A DNA stretch of 64,000 nt, taken from assembly GCF_051020765.1 (NCBI RefSeq), contig NC_134944.1, positions 2,728,001-2,792,000 of the forward strand. Reading direction: 5' to 3'. The notes under the pieces are model-generated. The model worked only from the letters and a program-made list of their open reading frames with translations, was not told the origin of the DNA and did not search any database. The stretch comes from Lasioglossum baleicum (Eukaryota; Arthropoda; Insecta; Hymenoptera; Halictidae). Shown piece after piece: positions 34,501 through 46,100 of the stretch (the first letter of the stretch is position 1; each line of letters starts with the position of its first letter). The translations under genes were made by a program, and so were the position numbers.

Positions 34501-35763
34501 CGAACGATCATTATGGAACCTGTTACGAGAGGAATCTCTACAACTGGCTGTTATCTCTGAGATACATAAAAGCGAGAATTAATAGGTGTTTGTCTATTAA
34601 AAACAGGTCTGATACTGATAATCGCCGCAACCATTTCTACGACAAACTTAACGATCCACTTATAGACTCTTGTAATACAAGTGTTTATCTGTAAATGCTC
34701 TTCAAATTTCACGGATATAGTTTTAATCTTTAACAGCAATCGATCATTCGAGATCCGCAAAGAATTTAGGCTTCTGAGACCTTGGCATCAATTGCAATCG
34801 ATCTTTAATCCATAAAAACATATTTTCAAGATAAAGAATATTTTCAATGGAAATTCGAGTATTCCAAGTATTATTTATACTAACAATTCATTGAATTCGA
34901 ACATTTATTTTATATTTAATGAAATAAAATCGTTGAAGGTAGTCAAAAAATAATTTCCCATTGCAATTTACGTTTCAATTTGAAAAAGGAACGAAGCGAG
35001 ATTGCTTCATAATAACATCTGTATTGAACCAAATCAAGTACCACTTACGACAATATCGCAATTCAAAGGGCCGTTAGACAGTGGTAAACCAAAACATAAA
35101 ACGGGGACAATAAAAGTTGTGATATCGTCAATACGACTGCAATTGACGGCCCTAAAAAGAAAAAAATTCTCGACCGACCTATAAATGCGAGATAAATGAA
35201 CTGCGGGAGACCTTTAGAACCTTCTGAATCAGTTTCAATCGCGTGATGTTCCATTTATCAACGATGCCGTTCACGGAAACGATCAAGAAATTTTCCCACC
35301 CTTCCGATACGTAGATCTTGCCGAAATTTTAAAAAAAGTTCATCTAGAAACCTTCTAAACGAATTGTATAATGTGCGAAACCAAAACCAAATTTAAGTAG
35401 GTGTAATTTAAAACAGTAACAACATTAGAAGAATTTAAAAGTACTGTTATATTATTTTATACCTATTAAATTCAGATAGACAATTTTTCTAGTAATTAGC
35501 TGTCTAGTAATCACAATTACAATTTACGGATAACGACCGTCCTTAACGCGGCCTTGAAAGGACCATCGTGTTCTCCGAAGTAATCCCGCGAAAAAGAGGA
35601 TTCGATTGACGCAGTCTACGGAAACTTTTCAACCTCGAACGATCGGTATACCATTCATGGATACCTTGAATCGCTATTCACATGTTACGCGAAAGTCGGC
35701 GATAACCTTCGATTATCTTAAAATTACAAAATACGTACCATTGACCTTTCGGAAGAGAGCCAT
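31573..35763 (-). CDS. SLC17 / sialin-like major facilitator transporter
   Basis: Ten exons (transcript order): 35739-35763, 34031-34224, 33822-33952, 33636-33741, 32923-33007, 32625-32845, 32408-32554, 32199-32331, 31878-32119, 31573-31791; 500 residues. SLC17 proteins move organic anions (sialic acid, glutamate) or phosphate with H+ or Na+ across plasma or lysosomal membranes. Seen: KVPKRGILGAMMFLACMFSYMIRTNLSITIVAMV (first membrane helix), a glycosylated lumenal loop (NATNQT), the SGYFYGVLPGSIPAGLLAEKYGG helix, GAVYPALHAMIARWVPPSEKG, and NFAGSLYGIMNTFGSFPGFI, all SLC17 signatures, with about 12 helices. The C-tail is acidic. The first coding exon is only 25 nt; it was chosen because its GTACGT donor and phase fit exactly, but another first exon is possible. 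The intron at 32555-32624 needs a GC-AG donor (AAG|GCAAGT) to keep frame. The exact substrate cannot be told. Confidence 0.88.
34225..35738 (-). other. Intron 1 of the SLC17-like gene
   Basis: About 1.5 kb of AT-rich sequence. It contains a lone left end of the AGACTGCGGAT element family at about 34291. No coding sequence is supported. Confidence 0.45.
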
Positions 35764-38549
35764 TTTGTTTTGAGCGCCGCGTGCAGAATCTTCGCGAATT
35801 TATATGACCGTGGGACGACTGCGTTTCAATTCTTCAAACATGAAACTGACACTGCAGAAAGCCGATATACGTTAACAGCTCTTAACAGGCTACAAACACT
35901 CCGTTGTTGTTCGAGGATGCAATTCGGTATATGATCGGCTTGGTACACTAATCGACGACTGCATTACGTCATCGTTTCGCAGCGGTTGATAATGATCTTT
36001 GCGGTGTTATTTCATTTTCCGTCTAGTCGACGATGACGCTTCCCACCGCCCTCGAAATCCAGTATAACGTAATATATGCTGCGAGGATGCTGAAAAAGAC
36101 ACTCTGTCGCTATATCCGAAATCTATATTTAATCCTCAATGATGTTTGAGTTACACGTGCTTACGCAATGTTACAGTCTCGTGTATGTACACACGAGCTT
36201 GTTGGAAAAAGAAATATTAACACATCGCTGCCTCGTGATCTGGAATTTCCTGATAAAATTCCTAATTTCTAGTTCCTCTTTGTACAGTCATTAACGCGAC
36301 ACTGGTCACTTAGTTAGATGGGTTTCAAATTGAGTAATTTCTAAATATTTTGGGAGTTTCTATTTTTGTTACTTCATAAAAGCTACCCTATTGGACTAAT
36401 CCATGCTTTAAACGGAACCAATTAAAAAATGTCATAACTCTTACAGTACCTGTCTAATACACTTCCGGTAGACGGCGTCAAAATTCGCGATAAAAAAGCA
36501 ATCACAGATAGCGATTTAATCGAATGATGAAATTAGTTAAAATTAATCAAAATATTATGGTTAATCGAAATGTACTCTCGTATTTAATGTATTGATTGTT
36601 TGAAAATGATCTAAACCTGATTAAAAGTATGTATAGACAATGGACGTTCATGTAAATTTGAATTTTGCCGGGGTGTGACACAACGATTTTAAACACGCCG
36701 ATACGTTATACAAACAATATTGACCGTTGAAAGTAAATGGTACCAATGGTGCATGACCACTTTTTTGCTTATTATACCTATACCTAGCAAGCGGCTAAAT
36801 ATTTGTCTAACAAGGCCACCATTGCAATTGTAATCATTGAAACGTTGCGATAATCGACAATGCAATCCTTGCATTAAATAGCTTATCGTTTCGAATGATT
36901 GATACGATCCATGTTGTATTACTCTGCTTCTGCGATAAGGATTTCCGTGACGTTCTTATACGTGTGGCATTATCGATTTTTCATACTTTCCATCGAATAT
37001 TCTTACATATTTGCTTTCCTTCTACAGTTACAATTTTACGACAGACTTCGGTACTATTTAACGCGGTTAACGATTGCCAGTTACAATGAAAATATTCGAT
37101 TATTATAATTAGGCTGCGGATCTTTATGCGTTTACAGTTCATGGAAATTTTCAAAAATGCCGGAACATAAAAATCGGTAGAATTCAGTACGATTTTCACT
37201 TTGTATTTTGGAAAATCGGAAATTACATGAACATCCGCAGTCTAATAATAATTAATCAAATTTACTAGCTAAATAAAATAGAACATTGTCATTTGTAACA
37301 TTTTGTTCTACGATCTGTAATTTCATCGATCGATGTGCATCGCTATTTTACAGAAATTGTTTTACATTGTACACGTGTATGCGCACACGTGTGCCCCATA
37401 ATGATTATAAATTATCTATATGTAGTTACAATTTTATTCCCGCAACTTGCCTGATTAGAAAACAATCGAACTCAAACTCCTTTGCGACAAGCGTGGACGA
37501 AGCATGCTTACTTCACAAACTAATTTTACAAGCTATAATTTTTAGATTTAAATAAAGGAATATTGAGTAAACTTTACGCACCCGTAACTAAATAATTATA
37601 ACACTAAAATATGTACATGCTTGTGAACGTAAAAATGCCATCACAAATCACAACTTGCATCATTGTAAATGAAGAAAGTAAAAGGATTTATGTCGATGCA
37701 GTTTGTATGCGAGTGTATTTAAATATTTCATAATTGGACTAACCTCTTTCAAATGTTCCTTCGAGTATTTAGGGTTAAATAGGATTCACGTGTCGATTCC
37801 CCTTATCTAACGAATGCTTGTGCAGGAAATCGTCGTAACAATGAACCTCGGTATTGCAACAGAAAATGATGCACTTTTCATTGAATCTACTCACGTGTGC
37901 CTACGCCGAGTCGAACACTGAGAACCATAACTGTTATCTTTCGTTTGTGAACGTTGTTGCATCACTTATAAAATAGAACGAAACTGTGCACACAAAATGA
38001 TCAACCCTGCGTACACCACGCACGAATATGACTGAATTTCAGTTACTAAAACTGAACTACTGTACCAACACCAACACTACCGACGTTTTGTAGTCATTCG
38101 CTCGCGCTTTTTCTCCCCTCCACCGTCACCTGTTGACTGTGTATGTATCTATATATATACAAGCGTGCTATATATGTATGGAAACATCAATACATACGCT
38201 TGTGGCACAGCTGCCGATTTACAAAATCACATTCTATCCTATTCTATTTTTATTTTACTATAAACACAGTCTTCTAAATATTTCAGCTGCGATGTTATAA
38301 AAAATATTTCATATGTTTAATTTGAATGAATACCAATATCATTATTTTTTTAGGATTTTCAAGATCATCATTTTTTTTAGCATAAAGGGGCAGTCGTATC
38401 ATTTGGATATTTGCATAAACTCATAAATTTATATTTTCTAGGTGTAGATGATTTTCTTCCTTGCGTATTGTTAACTTGACCTTGAGGTGACCTTTGATTC
38501 CAGAAAGCACAATTAAATATGATTATTATGCGTGAAGAAAATTGTTATA
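35764..38549. other. Intergenic region between SLC17-like gene and collagen
   Basis: Holds the promoter of the transporter (near 35764-36000, GC-richer than what follows) and a short MITE at 37110-37244; the rest is AT-rich sequence in which I see no gene, with an (AT)n run near 38148-38180. Confidence 0.5.
37110..37244. mobile_element. Short MITE, AGACTGCGGAT family
   Basis: A 135-bp copy, starting TAGGCTGCGGATCTTTATGC and ending ACATCCGCAGTCTA, TA-flanked. Confidence 0.75.
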
Positions 38550-38555
38550 TTTATT
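38550..38555 (-). terminator. Candidate poly(A) signal of collagen
   Basis: AATAAA on the minus strand about 430 bases past the stop codon. Confidence 0.4.
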
Positions 38556-38985
38556 TGTAGTTTGTATAAATTAAATCTAGAATTGTGCTATAATTATAAG
38601 TTGAATTGCTAATCTTAATATTAGTAGGATTTACAGACTCGTATATGTACACTACGTATATCATACTTATTCTTATACGTATACTTACTGGTAAAATATT
38701 ACTTATAGCGTGCAAGGTATAGTAATGATATAATAATTTCAGTGTAAAAAATGTATTAAATATGATGCATAAATGTCTTAAGTTTTGTGATTATAATAAA
38801 CCTCTCACTTTAGGCAGTAGAAGTACTATTTTATCATGTGTCGATATACAAATTAAAGATTTAATTAGCGGAGACACAGTACTTTGTATAAATAAAATTT
38901 GACGATAGTAGACCGCATGCCTGAGTTGGAAGTCCTAAATGTTTTGAGCATGTTTTGAAAATGTCAAAGTATTTAATATATTCTA

Positions 38986-41900
38986 TTACTCGTAACAAGC
39001 AGCACCAATTTCTATATAGAAACTTTGCTCAGGTTTCCCAATGTCCCGTAGAGCAATATCTATGATAGGCAACCTTACGGGTTTGTCAGTTTCGTATGAG
39101 ATTACAGTTTTGCCCCATTCTTGACTACGCAGCTGCAGAAAGTAGCAATACACATTTAATATACACATATATAAATTGAAAGAAAATATTATTAAAACTT
39201 TAAAGGCTTACCTTACAATCATCCATTATCATATCATACTTGAGACGTTGATTCCCACGTGGTGTCAATTCAGCATCATTCCATGACAACAGTTTCATAC
39301 CCTTCCTATAAGTTTTCCGTTCAGAATCGAAGTACGCTATACTATTTTTACAGTGGTACGTTATATTTTGAGAAGCACTCTTCGATAGTAATTGCAGGAA
39401 CCCTACTTGATTACTGTCTGTTTTATAAGTAATCTGTACAAGGAACAATCAATTTTAAAAGATGCAATGGTATGTAATTTACTATATGATGAGTCTCATT
39501 TAAAGTTTCAAACCTTCATTCCATCTTCTATTTCGCTTAACCAAGTCTCTTGTTGATCAGTGATGTACGTAATTTCTGGTGAACGTACTGGATTCGGTAG
39601 CAAGCATGTTGCACGTTTCTTCGCATCGCAGTGCACTAGAATTGCATCTCTAGTGTCACCTTCGTTTGGATCTATCCAATACTCTCCTAAAACAATAATT
39701 AAATTATGAGAACTATTTGAACACAATAGAAAGAAATGACTATTAAATATCGGAACAAACCTGAAGGCTTATCTGGATAGGCAACGAAAAGGTCCCTGCA
39801 TGTTTTCGCTGGGGAATTCTTTTCGCCGTCCGGTTTTATAAACTTCTTGAAAGTTGCGCTTAAATGCTTGTACGCTTTCATTATAAGTTCTCGTCTTTCC
39901 TCTTCCGATATATCTTTACCAAATATTCTCGGTGGTTCATCACCGAGTAGTGGATCTGGGCCTTTAGTTTGACCTTGTGCTAAAAGTACGCAGTATGTTT
40001 AGCAATAATAGCACAGTCTATTATAAAATAATAATATAAATATTCACCTAAAAGAGCAGCTAAGGAAGCAGCATCGTAACCTAATCCAACTTCGCCAGGC
40101 GGACCTGGAGGTCCAGGAGGACCAGGAAGACCTGGTGTTCCGTGGCGACCCTCATCACCTGTTGGTCCCTTCGGACCAGGATTACCGGTTAACCCAATTG
40201 GTCCAGGACTACCATCTCTACCTGGACTACCCCTAATCCCAGGTTCGCCATCCTTGCCAGGTAGACCTATAGGACCCGGAGGTCCGTTCTCTCCTGCTGG
40301 ACCAACTGCCCCAGGTAATCCCTGTAAGCCAGTAAACCCTCTGTGTCCTTTAGAACCTTTCTGACCCTCTTCACCACGGTCTCCCTTTGGTCCTTCTAGT
40401 CCTATGGGTCCGGCTTTTCCTCTGGCTCCCTACAGTAAGACAAAATTGCAATTATTACCGCAATAGAATCAAATCGGAATAAGTTATTCAACTGACTTGC
40501 TGTCCTTCTACACCCGGAGGCCCAGCTTCTCCTTTGGAACCTCTTTCCCCAGTTGGCCCTGGAGGTCCTGATTGGCCGGGTTGTCCCTAATTGGAGGCAG
40601 GACGTTTATATTATTTGAAACGGTTCTGAAAATGTTTTATAAAATAGTTATGTTATAAGAGAAAGGAGATTCACCTGTAAACCTGGAGAACCGGGTAATC
40701 CTGTAGGTCCAGCAATGCCAGGTGGACCTTTGTCTCCAGGACGACCGGATATTCCAGGAGGTCCAGATTTACCAACAGGCCCTTCCGGTCCCACTTCTCC
40801 CGGAGGTCCAGCTGGCCCGATTGGTCCGATTAAGCCAGGAGGGCCTGGTGGGCCTTCTGATCCTGGTTTTCCAGGTATGCCAGTCTCACCCTACCGCAAT
40901 TTATAAGTAAACAGACTAGGTTGCAGAGTTGTGCTAATTAAATTACATTGTAATTCAATTACGCAATTGAAAGAGAGAGAGGGAGTGAGAGAGAGCGAGT
41001 GAGAGTGCGAGAGAGAGCGAGAGAGAGCGGAAGAGTGGCGCCGCAACGTGGGGGTTGGTGAGCGAAGCGAGGAGGGGTCGGAGCCCCCTAGTACAATATA
41101 ATTAAAATACAGCTCTCCAAATTATAGCCCAGAACTTTGGAAAGGCGCGATACATTTTTGTGTTTTTCTTTCATATACTTGTCTGCTGTCTGTGCGGATT
41201 AGTTTCTATTCCTCGTCCTAAAATTTAAAAAATGTGTAATGCAGAAGTTATTTTTGTTCAGATATTATAAATGCATAAATAATTCTCTCCGCTCCCCCTA
41301 CTCTCGCTCCGCTCCCTGCTCGCTTCGCTCGACAACCCCCCGCGGCGCCGCTCTCTCGCTCTCTCTCGCTCTCTCTCGCTCTCTCTCGCTCTCTCTCGCT
41401 CTCTCACGCTTTTGCTCTTTTTCTTTCTCTCTGATGGGAAAAGACACTTACAGCTGGGCCTCGCAATCCTCTAGCGCCCACTGGTCCAACAGGTCCTGCA
41501 AGACCTGGTATACCTCTTTCACCAGGAGTACCTTGAGCACCTTGCGGGCCAGGAGCCCCTGCAGGTCCTTCGGAACCACTTTCGCCCTTGTCTCCATCCG
41601 CACCAGGTAATCCTGGGTTTCCAATTGGCCCGGGGCTTCCAGTACGTCCCGTTTCTCCAGCTGCACCCTTGATACCTTGCAGTCCCGGAGGGCCTGATGG
41701 CCCAGTTGAGCCAGGTGGACCCTGAGGAAGTTTTGCATGAACATGAACATTTGTATAGTCTAACAATGACAAATTAAAACTTACCGCTGCACCAACTGGT
41801 CCAGGTATGCCAGGTGGTCCCATAAGTCCCGGTTCTCCTCTGAGACCTGGTTCGCCCCTTACTCCTTTAGCTCCCGTCAATCCAGTCATGCCCATAGGCC

Positions 41901-43077
41901 CAGATTCTCCGGGAGTGCCTATATTTTTGTTTTAACTTTTAAATGAACCAATCCTAATAAACTTTGCATTACAAGTATTACCTGGAAGACCAGAGTTTCC
42001 TTGATCCCCCTTCGAACCAGGATAACCTCGGTCGCCTTTCAATCCTGGCAAACCGATCAGTCCTTGAGGTCCTGGGAATCCTTGCGATCCCTGCAAACCT
42101 TGCTGTCCCCGTTCTCCTGGAGCACCAGGAGCTCCGACTTCTCCTGGTGAACCAGGTGAACCAGGATCTCCTCTTTCTGCTGGCTCCCCCGGTGGACCTG
42201 GTGGACCTACCAAACCTTGTGGTCCACGTTCTCCAAATCGCCCTGAGAATAAGTATTCAAATATTTAGCAATACCCCTGTAGACGTAGTGCTAATTCAAT
42301 CACATTGTATTTCAATTATATAGCAATTCAACTACGTCGTAACTGAATTACATAATTCAAACCTTTCAATTAATTAAATTACTAAGTATTTTAGTCAGAT
42401 GTGTAATTGAAATCTTTCTATTATTATTATTATTATTATATGTATAAAATAGTTTTGTAGTTTCTGTCACGCTAAAACGCCGAGCGGGTTGTCTTCTGAA
42501 GGGGAACCGAAAATTGAGCGACGTGACAGTGTGTATTTTTCAAAGAGAGACAGCGAGAGAGAGGTGCTGTGAGACGCGGGGGGTTGGCAAGCGAAGCGAG
42601 CAGGGGGTGGAGCCCCCTAATACAATATAATTAAAATACAGCTCTCCAAATTATAGCCCAGAACTTTGAAGAAGTGCGATATATTTTTGTTTTTCTTTCA
42701 TATACTTGTTTGCTGTCTGTGCGGCGTAGTTTCTATTCCTCGTCTTCGTTCATATGTACTTTATTATTCTTTAATTTTTAATTTTAATTTAATTACATCG
42801 TAATTCGTAATTAATGTAATTTAATTACAAACTATTTTATAATTGTACTCCAATTGCAATTACGAATTACATTGTAATTTAATTGAACGAAGATCTGAAT
42901 TATAAATTACAATATAACTGAATTACAATGTAATTCAATTACTTTGTAATTATAATTCCTGGAGAAATTCAATTGTTATTTTGCACAACTCTGACTAGAG
43001 TGTTCGCTTCGCTTGCCAACCCCCGCGTCGCTGCACGCTCTCTCTCTCTCTCTCTCTCGGTCTCTCTCACTCTCTCG

Positions 43078-43117
<40 letters not shown>

Positions 43118-46100
43118 AATACACACTGTCACGTCGCTCAATTTTTGGTTCCCGTCAGAAGGCTTCGCCGCTCGGAGTTTTTGCGTGACAGAACTACAAT
43201 ACTATTTTATATAATAGAAAGACAATACAACCTGGTGGTCCTTCGGGTCCAATTGGACCAGTGGATCCTCTTTCTCCTTTCGGACCTGATTCCCCTGGAA
43301 TACCTCTCAATCCGGGTATACCCACCAGCCCTGTCGGACCAGTATTTCCTCTATCCCCTTTTTCTCCTGGCAATCCCTAAAATGTCACAAACGATGTCTT
43401 CAAATGATCAGAGATAGATAACGACTTTTTCCTCATTGTTTGTTGAACAGTGTAATTTTAAAAAACATAGAGGAAAGCTTACAGGAGGTCCATCGAGTCC
43501 TTGTGCTCCCCGTTCTCCCTTATGTCCCGGAAGTCCTGATAACCCAGCTTGTCCCCTCTCACCGGGGAATCCACGTTCCCCACGATTACCAGGTGTTCCG
43601 ACTGTACCCGGTGCTCCTTGTACACCTGGTTCACCATCCTTGCCCGGGGTACCTGGGTTACCAGTTGCACCTGGAAACCCCTAATTATATGAAATTATTT
43701 ATTGTACTCGCAAAACCGATGTTCAAAGTTTCAAAGCATACCTGGAAGCCTCTAGCGCCAGGAGCTCCTGGAGGGCCTCGTTCGCCATCTGCTCCTGATG
43801 GACCAGGTGAGCCTTGGGGACCTGGACCTCCTTCCTTTCCTGTATCACCTCTGGGACCCTGTGGTCCAGGGTTTCCTGGTTCTCCGGCCTTGCCTGGTTC
43901 ACCCTTTTGCAAACAGATTTTACATGGAATAAAATTTCTTCATGACCTAATCAGGAAAAGAAGAGAGCGTACCGGATATCCTTTTTCGCCGGGAAGACCT
44001 ATCTGTCCAGGCAAACCTTGTATTCCAGTAGGACCTTGTTCACCTGGCTTCCCATCGGCACCCTGAATTCCTCTGTCTCCTGGGTTGCCTGGCTTCCCAG
44101 GTGCACCGGGACGACCCATTGTTCCTCTTGCACCCTGTAATATTGTATTCAATGTTTTAGTCTGCGCAATATCAAAGGGCCGAGCCGGTTAACCACTTCG
44201 CTACCACGGACGAGCTATATCGCGACGAAATACCGTTCGTACGATGACCACAGACGAGTTATTTCGCGACGCAAATGTCGCTTGCGCTATGCCACGGACG
44301 AGTTAACTCGCGGCCATCGTACAAACTACAAACGGTATTTCGTCGCGAGGGATCAAACCTGCAATCCTGTTGCCCCAGGACGTCCAGGATCTCCTGTTGC
44401 ACCCTTTGATCCAGGTGGTCCTACTAACCCGCGGTCTCCAGACTGACCTGATCAGTCCACATAATCTCGTTAGGACTGATTAATCGTGAAATACGTAAAA
44501 GACTGCAGAACGAAAGAGGATTCACCTTTTGCTCCAATTGGGCCATCAAGTCCAGGAGGACCCGGTGCCCCAGGACTTCCGCGTTCTCCAAAAGGACCGG
44601 CTGGTCCGCTAGGTCCACGCATTCCCCGTTTCCCCCTTTTCCCTTCGTTTCCAGGAGGACCAGGTATTCCACGAGGTCCTGGTGAACCCGAGTCACCTTT
44701 CGGTCCACTGTCTCCTCTAAATCCTCTCTCACCAGGAAGTCCCTGAAAATGATAGTAACCTTAGAACACGTAATCGGAGTAATTAGTAGAGATTGCGGTT
44801 TTGAACGTGTACTAAAATCCACGTGTACACGTGGTACGTAAACCGTGTAGTACGAATTTAAGGTTCCGTGAATACAGATCCTTATGTCAATGGTGACCAT
44901 TGAAGAAATTAGTAGAAAATCATTTAAATACTCGAGAAACGGATAATGACGTTTTTCGTATATTTAAAGAAATGGTACTTTTCGATATAACGTAACGATT
45001 TCGGCTCACTTTTAATGAAGTTAGCAATAGTACAATCAGGTCATTTGGTACAATTATAAAAAAGTTATTAGTTTTTAAAAGGTGTACGAATACTTTGTAC
45101 ACCCACGGTATACATTACATTAAATACAATCGGAAAGAATTCGATCGAAAAATAATAACGCCTCAGTTGTCGGACTCGAACGTGTCGAACGGATCCGTGT
45201 AGATACACGGATCCTTAAATTCTTACTACACGGTTCACGTACCACGTGTATTCATATACACGTGAAATAGGGATCTCTAGTAATTAGCGTTGTTAAAGCT
45301 TCAGACTAGAAGAACTCACGGGCATTCCTTTCATTCCATGGGCACCAGGATTTCCAGGTATCCCAGGTTGACCTCGAGCTCCTGGAAAACCAGGCGTGCC
45401 TACTAGGCCTGGCGATCCTATGCTTCCTTTCTCGCCAGGAATTCCATCCTTTCCCTGAGGTCCTTGCGGACCTGATTCACCCGGTTGACCTGGACGACCT
45501 GTTTCTCCTGTAGAATACAATATTTTATTCTTTACGAGTCTAAAAATATTTTGAAGTCCTTTAGAAAAAAATATAAATTAAGATATGCACGTACCTCGCG
45601 GACCTTGTAAACCTTGACTTCCCTTCGGCCCTTGAGCTCCCTGATCCCCTTTCATACCAGGACTACCAGGATAACCGGGTGGACCCGATTTACCCACTGC
45701 ACCCTACGATAGTAATTTTAATCATGTATGCGATCCGTTAATCGAATTGTCTGAAATTTAACTTACAGGCTGTCCTGGAGGTCCTGGGATTCCATCCACT
45801 CCTCTGATTCCTGGAGGTCCTGGCGGACCCTCTCTACCCCGCTCACCACGTGGACCAGAAGGGCCCTGAAGAGAATACCGAACCACGTCCGGTAGTTCAG
45901 CCATTAATAATAATGAATAAAATCTCTCTAATAATGTTGTACGGGAAATAAAATATCAAATACTATAATTAATAATTAATATTGAATTATCATGTATTAT
46001 ACCGCATTGCGAGCAATAGAATTAAGGAAAATCTATAAGATATATTTCGCAGTTGACTACCTGGAATTGCTAACCCATGTGATTTATTTCAAACTTAAAA

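Noticed and set aside
35035..35264. Possible extra exon or small gene between transporter exons 1 and 2
   Set aside because: No convincing splice sites in phase, and the transporter model is complete without it.
43013..43417. 134-codon Ser/Leu-rich plus-strand frame
   Set aside because: Encoded by the (CT)n arm of a foldback element and the antisense of a collagen exon.
40715..44746. Plus-strand Pro/Gly-rich frames across the collagen locus
   Set aside because: Antisense shadows of Gly-X-Y exons; they run into introns without splice logic.
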